From an uncultured Erysipelotrichaceae bacterium (lineage in GTDB: Bacteria; Bacillota_I; Bacilli_A; Erysipelotrichales; Erysipelotrichaceae): a DNA stretch of 10,183 nucleotides. The stretch is taken from NCBI GenBank assembly GCA_934675465.1, contig CAKUQM010000047.1, forward strand, positions 1-10,183, given 5' to 3'. Shown in pieces: positions 6,670-10,183 of this stretch. The translations under genes and the position numbers were made by a program. Positions within the stretch are counted from its first letter, which is position 1. Every line of letters starts with the position of its first letter. The notes under the pieces are model-generated. The model worked only from the letters and a program-made list of their open reading frames with translations. It was not told the origin of the DNA and did no database searches.

Positions 6670-6672
6670 ACG

Positions 6673-7950
6673 CTAAATTAAAGTCTTAGTACCAAATGGA
6701 CGAACAACTAGTTCCATAATAGAGTCTTTATCAAAAACACTTGATAGAACCATCTTATAATCATTAACCAATTCTTTTGGTACAACAGCTTGAATAGTGC
6801 CACCAAAGCCACCACCATGAACACGATAAGCACCCTTATGGCCCAAGATATAATCACTCATGGCAATAGCGATAGATAAAGGTTGATTCTTTGGCATAGA
6901 ACTTGGATAAACATTTTGAAGATACATATAACTAGATCTACCAGAACGATTAATTAAATCTAATAAGCTATCGATATCCTTATTCTCAACAGCTTCCTTC
7001 TCTAAAACAGCTCTCTTATCTTCTGTATAGAAATGGAAACTTCTTAAAATCGAACGATCATTCTTAACTTCTTCTCTTAATTCCTTAATATGAGTAAAGA
7101 AATAATCAGGATCACCATCTCTTAAAACATTACAGTTTAATAATTTAGCAACATCCTTCATTTCACCAGGAACCGCAGAATACTCATCACTTAAATCAGC
7201 ATGATCACCCTTTGTGTTAACTAAAATCAATTCATAACCATAGTCAGTGAAATCAAATTCATAATTTTCAATTACCGGGGCCTTAGGGTCATTAAAGTCC
7301 ATAGCCACAAAACCGCCAACTGAAATAGAAGCTTGATCTAGCAAACCACTAGCCTTACCAAAATAAACATTCTCAGCATATTGACCGATAATAGCTCTAT
7401 CAACTGGTGTAATTTGGCAATCATTGAATAGACAATTGAAAATTTCTACAACCATCATCTCAAAACATGCACTAGATGAAATACCTGAACCAATCGCAAC
7501 CTCAGAATCGCACATTGCGCTAAAGCCACCAATCTTATAGCCTAATTCATTTAGTTTGTTCGCAATGCCCCTAATTAATGATTTAGAAGTATTCTTTTCA
7601 CTATCTACTACAGCCAAAGAATTAATATCAACAACACAATCATCAAACTTTGGATCAATAAAGATACATTCATTATTATCATTAGCCTTAACTACACAAA
7701 TATTGTCATAATTAATGGCAGCAGACAAAGTATGACCATGTTGATGGTCAGTGTGATTACCACCAATTTCAGTTCTACCAGGAGAAGAAATCAAATGATA
7801 ATCACCATCACCAAAACGCTTATATGCTTCGTTTAGTAAAGAAATGTATCTTTCTTTTTCCCTACTTAAATCATTAGTACCCTTAATCTTAGACAATAAT
7901 TCATCAATCTTATCGCTATTGATATAATCTTTTAAATCGTTATAATTCAT
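6673..7950 (-). CDS. galK: Galactokinase (GHMP kinase family)
   Basis: GalK phosphorylates alpha-D-galactose with ATP to galactose-1-phosphate, the entry step of the Leloir pathway, in the cytoplasm. The 425 residues carry the GHMP-kinase motifs in order: the sugar-binding signature GRTEIGGNHTDHQ (58-70), the phosphate loop AIGSGISSSACFEM (152-165), the catalytic-base context GLLDQASIS (D205 at 202-210), and the C-terminal VHGGGFGGTIQA loop. The signature differs from the classic GRVNLIGEHTDY form: glutamate is replaced by asparagine in GNHTDH. I recall this variant in many Bacillota proteins annotated as galactokinases, so galactose is the likely but unproven substrate. The gene starts one base after the galM stop (TAATATG), with GAGGGG inside the last galM codons as its ribosome binding site. 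galM directly upstream supports the call; galT and galE are absent from the window. Confidence 0.9.
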   Translation of the reverse strand: MNYNDLKDYINSDKIDELLSKIKGTNDLSREKERYISLLNEAYKRFGDGDYHLISSPGRTEIGGNHTDHQHGHTLSAAINYDNICVVKANDNNECIFIDPKFDDCVVDINSLAVVDSEKNTSKSLIRGIANKLNELGYKIGGFSAMCDSEVAIGSGISSSACFEMMVVEIFNCLFNDCQITPVDRAIIGQYAENVYFGKASGLLDQASISVGGFVAMDFNDPKAPVIENYEFDFTDYGYELILVNTKGDHADLSDEYSAVPGEMKDVAKLLNCNVLRDGDPDYFFTHIKELREEVKNDRSILRSFHFYTEDKRAVLEKEAVENKDIDSLLDLINRSGRSSYMYLQNVYPSSMPKNQPLSIAIAMSDYILGHKGAYRVHGGGFGGTIQAVVPKELVNDYKMVLSSVFDKDSIMELVVRPFGTKTLI

Positions 7951-7951
7951 A

Positions 7952-8914
7952 TTATTTCCCCTCTAATGTATAAACAATCTTATGATTAACTTCTTTATCT
8001 TTATAAATATATGGCTTTATATAATTATCATAGTTGATGCCATTTGGATAATATTGACACTCAAAACATATTCCATAATAATCTTCATATGTATGATTAT
8101 CTTTACCCTCTAAATGACCTAAGTAATTACCAGTATAAATATGCATACAAGGTAAATCACTTTCTACCATAAGAGATAATTTATCACTATGAAGCTCAGC
8201 CATCTTTTTAAATGACATATCCTCGAATACATAATTATGATCTAGACCACCCTTAGATAAATTTGAATGGCCAATACATAAAACATCATTCATCTTACTT
8301 AAAGTAGTGAAATCAAAAGCTGTACCCTTAACATCAATCACTTCATCAGAAGCCATAGGACCAACATTTAAAGCTACCTTATCGGTATAAATCTTAAGTT
8401 CTTGATCAAAAACAGTATCAACACCACCGTTTAAATTAAAATATGAATGATTAGTGATATTTAAAATACTGTCCTTATCGCATAAACCTGTAAAAGAATA
8501 AATTAATTGATTATTTTTTAATGAATAAGATACTTCTAAGTTTAAATTGCCAGGGAAGCCTCCAGACATATCACCATCAAATAAAGATAAGACAATTTCA
8601 TCTTCCTTTAATTCCTTAAGTGTATAGCCTCTAAAACTTAAATCACCAACACCAGAATGAAGACAAATACCAGGTTCATTTAATGATAATTGATATTTTT
8701 CACCATTAATCACAAAACTGCCATCAGCAATTCTATTAGCATTTCTACCAACAGTGGCACCTAAATGGGGCCCAGTATTCTTAAAATAAGAAGCTTGGTC
8801 ATCAAAGCCTAAGACAATATCAGTATTAGTTTTCTTATCAATAAAAGAAACTAAGGTTGCTCCAACGCTAGATACCTTAACTCTTAAATATTCATTTTCA
8901 ATTGTATAAATCAT
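7952..8914 (-). CDS. galM: Aldose 1-epimerase (galactose mutarotase)
   Basis: GalM interconverts the beta and alpha anomers of galactose (and other aldoses), supplying the alpha form that GalK needs. The 320-residue protein fits the family's single beta-sandwich and is slightly shorter than the typical 330-350. Active-site pieces are all visible: LGATVGRNANRI (51-62), CLHSG (H86), the catalytic acid histidine in NITNHSYFNL (H156), GGLDHNYVF (222-230, D225), and the catalytic base glutamate in GICFECQYYPNG (E285). There is no signal peptide, so it acts in the cytoplasm. The ATG at 8914 overlaps the upstream ROK stop by four bases (ATGA), and the downstream galK starts one base after its TAA, so the three genes form a tightly coupled unit. 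Confidence 0.95.
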   Translation of the reverse strand: MIYTIENEYLRVKVSSVGATLVSFIDKKTNTDIVLGFDDQASYFKNTGPHLGATVGRNANRIADGSFVINGEKYQLSLNEPGICLHSGVGDLSFRGYTLKELKEDEIVLSLFDGDMSGGFPGNLNLEVSYSLKNNQLIYSFTGLCDKDSILNITNHSYFNLNGGVDTVFDQELKIYTDKVALNVGPMASDEVIDVKGTAFDFTTLSKMNDVLCIGHSNLSKGGLDHNYVFEDMSFKKMAELHSDKLSLMVESDLPCMHIYTGNYLGHLEGKDNHTYEDYYGICFECQYYPNGINYDNYIKPYIYKDKEVNHKIVYTLEGK

Positions 8915-9816
8915 ACTTCACCATTAGCCTTCACTAACATCGCAGCACCCATAACACCAGGCTCCTTAATCTTAGCTAAAACAACCTGAGCTGGTTTAAT
9001 ACCATTGAAATATTTATGATAACTTTCTACCATCTTATCAAAATATTTCTCATGTTGATTAAGCGCAACTCCACCACCGATGACAAAAATATGTGGATCA
9101 CAAATTTGACCAATAGTAGCCAAAAGTCTTCCCATTTGATCAGCCATCTCATCAACTAATTCGATTGCCTTTGGATCATTTTCGGCATACTTTTCAAACA
9201 ATTCCTTACAAGTATTGCCTTCACCAAATGCTCTTGCAGCCTTTCTACCTAAACCTCTACCACTTGATTCAGATTCAATACTACCAGGATTTAAATAATC
9301 AGAATAACGCTCGCAGCCATCTTTAACGATGATATTACCAATTTCTCCCGCAAAACCCATTTGGCCAGAAACAATCTTGTGATTAAAAATTAAAGCACCA
9401 CCAATACCAGTTGAATGAGTAATATAGTAAACAATTGGCTTATTCTTACCTGCTCCTAGCATTGCCTCAGCCAAACCAGCCATATTCGCATCATTATCAA
9501 GATATACTGGACGGTCATATCTTTCTTCAATCAAATCAGCAATTTTATAGTTTTCAAAGCCAACAAGGTTATTAGAAATAGGCATAACTCTATTATAAAT
9601 ATCAACAGGACCCGGAATAGCTACGCCAATACCTTGTGTTTTATCAATATCAGTAATTTGATCAAGCACAGAAAAAACAGCGTCTCTTATCTTTTCCTTA
9701 GGACCAACCAAGCCATATGATTTTGTAACATATTCTTCTAAAACGTTACCGTCATCATCCATTTTGCAAGCCCTTACATTAGTTCCACCTAAATCGACAC
9801 CTACATAATAATTCAT
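8911..9816 (-). CDS. ROK family sugar kinase lacking the usual zinc site
   Basis: ROK proteins are cytoplasmic hexose or N-acetylhexosamine kinases, or repressors carrying an extra N-terminal HTH. This 301-residue protein has no HTH and starts directly with the phosphate-binding VGVDLGGTN (5-13), so it is a kinase-type member. GVAIPGPVD (64-72), the catalytic aspartate in DNDAN (D109) and STGIGGALI (135-143) are intact. The second signature is unusual: GEIGN (157-161) has asparagine where most ROK proteins have the zinc-binding histidine (GEIGH), and the CxCGxxGCxE zinc knot is replaced by LNPGSIESESSG (175-186), leaving only one nearby cysteine (C168). A related non-zinc ROK group probably exists. 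Glucose is a reasonable guess from its place ahead of galM and galK, but it is inference. AGAGGGG lies about ten bases before the ATG; the TGA overlaps the galM start. Confidence 0.88.
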   Translation of the reverse strand: MNYYVGVDLGGTNVRACKMDDDGNVLEEYVTKSYGLVGPKEKIRDAVFSVLDQITDIDKTQGIGVAIPGPVDIYNRVMPISNNLVGFENYKIADLIEERYDRPVYLDNDANMAGLAEAMLGAGKNKPIVYYITHSTGIGGALIFNHKIVSGQMGFAGEIGNIIVKDGCERYSDYLNPGSIESESSGRGLGRKAARAFGEGNTCKELFEKYAENDPKAIELVDEMADQMGRLLATIGQICDPHIFVIGGGVALNQHEKYFDKMVESYHKYFNGIKPAQVVLAKIKEPGVMGAAMLVKANGEV

Positions 9817-9847
9817 AATTATAAATCCCCTCTTTTCTTCAGATGTA

Positions 9848-10183
9848 TTAATTATAAATTATTTCACCTATTAAATCATAACCTTTTACATCATTTATCT
9901 TAACGTTCACAAAAGAACCAATCTTCAAATCTTCATCTGTTTTAATATAAACAACACCATCAACTCCATCTGGTGCTGACATATATGATCTTCCTACATA
10001 TCTTTTAAACAAAGATTCATATCTTTCAACCAAGACTTCATAAGTTTTACCAATTCTATTTTGATTCTTCTCAAACACAATCATCTGTTGTGTTTCCATT
10101 AATTGGTTATATCTTCTTTGTGCATCATTCTCATCTACTTGAGGCATATCAAAAGCAGCAGTATCTTCTTCATTAGAGAAAGT
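9848..10183 (-). CDS. rimO: Ribosomal protein S12 methylthiotransferase RimO (partial, C-terminal 111 residues)
   Basis: RimO is a radical-SAM iron-sulfur enzyme that adds a methylthio group to the conserved aspartate of ribosomal protein S12. Only the C-terminus is in the window. It enters as FSNEEDTAAF, the end of the radical-SAM barrel, followed by the helix DAQRRYNQLMETQQMI and then the TRAM substrate-binding domain with IGKTYEVLVE, VGRSYMSAPDGVDGVVYI and GYDLIGEI. The GRSY-x2-AP-x3-DG pattern separates RimO from the related tRNA enzyme MiaB, which has GRT and a different TRAM end. The catalytic CxxxCxxC motif would lie off the right edge. It ends in TAA, 31 bases before the ROK gene; no terminator lies in that gap, so the ROK-galM-galK genes may also be reached by read-through. 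Confidence 0.92.
   Translation of the reverse strand, partial: TFSNEEDTAAFDMPQVDENDAQRRYNQLMETQQMIVFEKNQNRIGKTYEVLVERYESLFKRYVGRSYMSAPDGVDGVVYIKTDEDLKIGSFVNVKINDVKGYDLIGEIIYN
9851..9856 (-). promoter_or_regulatory. Candidate -10 box for the ROK-galM-galK cluster
   Basis: TATAAT is formed by the last two codons of rimO, just before its TAA. Initiation near 9844 would give a leader of about 28 bases that retains the AGAGGGG ribosome binding site, a sensible arrangement. The best -35 (TTATGA) is weak and 19 bases away. Confidence 0.35.

Noticed and set aside
9818..9823. TATAAT one base before the ROK start codon
   Set aside because: Transcription from it would begin inside the coding region and omit the ATG; the box at 9851-9856 is better placed.
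1..10183. Mycoplasma-type code with UGA as tryptophan
   Set aside because: Three genes end at UGA exactly where their families end, and tryptophans in conserved motifs (for example TWVEID in Alr) are UGG.
1..10183. Prophage, insertion sequence, CRISPR array or structural RNA gene
   Set aside because: The gaps are all under 45 bases, no direct-repeat arrays or transposase motifs were seen, and every gene belongs to a core or sugar-metabolism family.

Overview
The window is a stretch of A+T-rich chromosome in which all twelve genes lie on the minus strand and are transcribed from right to left, separated by very short gaps or overlaps. No gene-free stretch exceeds 45 bases. UGA is a normal stop (it ends alr, the 107-residue gene and the ROK gene) and tryptophan is UGG, so this is the standard bacterial code and not the Mycoplasma code. 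Low G+C, strong AGGAGG-type ribosome binding sites before several genes, a long-form Hpf, a PTS Enzyme I and the Firmicute-type galactokinase signature suggest a Bacillota member. An Erysipelotrichia or wall-bearing Mollicutes-relative gut lineage is my best guess, by inference only.

In transcription order: (i) the 3' end of rimO (S12 methylthiotransferase), cut by the right edge; (ii) a sugar cluster of ROK kinase, galM and galK, joined by a 4-base overlap and a 1-base gap and so probably translationally coupled; (iii) alr (alanine racemase, cell-wall D-alanine) and a 480-residue DUF2779 nuclease-like protein; (iv) hpf (long ribosome hibernation factor) and a small helix-turn-helix-like protein of unknown role; (v) ptsI (Enzyme I of the PTS), followed by an intrinsic terminator; (vi) a split Alg14/Alg13-type glycosyltransferase pair overlapping by one base (TAATG); (vii) yebC, cut by the left edge.

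Functionally, the sugar cluster fits use of galactose, or of lactose-type disaccharides: GalM converts beta- to alpha-galactose, GalK makes galactose-1-phosphate, and the ROK kinase could phosphorylate the co-released glucose. galT, galE, a transporter and ptsH are not in the window. The remaining genes are core functions (translation, cell wall, PTS) plus the orphan glycosyltransferase pair.

I see no CRISPR array, insertion sequence, prophage, tRNA or rRNA. The region reads as ordinary core chromosome. The observations most worth a second look are: the DUF2779 protein, whose N-terminal nuclease domain seems to have lost its E-x-K motif while keeping four Fe-S-type cysteines and DEDD-type acidic residues; a ROK kinase that lacks the family's zinc site; the unknown 107-residue HTH-like protein; and a recurring layout in which TATAAT-like boxes sit immediately after stop codons, with alr and alg14 having no Shine-Dalgarno and possibly translated from leaderless or short-leader mRNAs.
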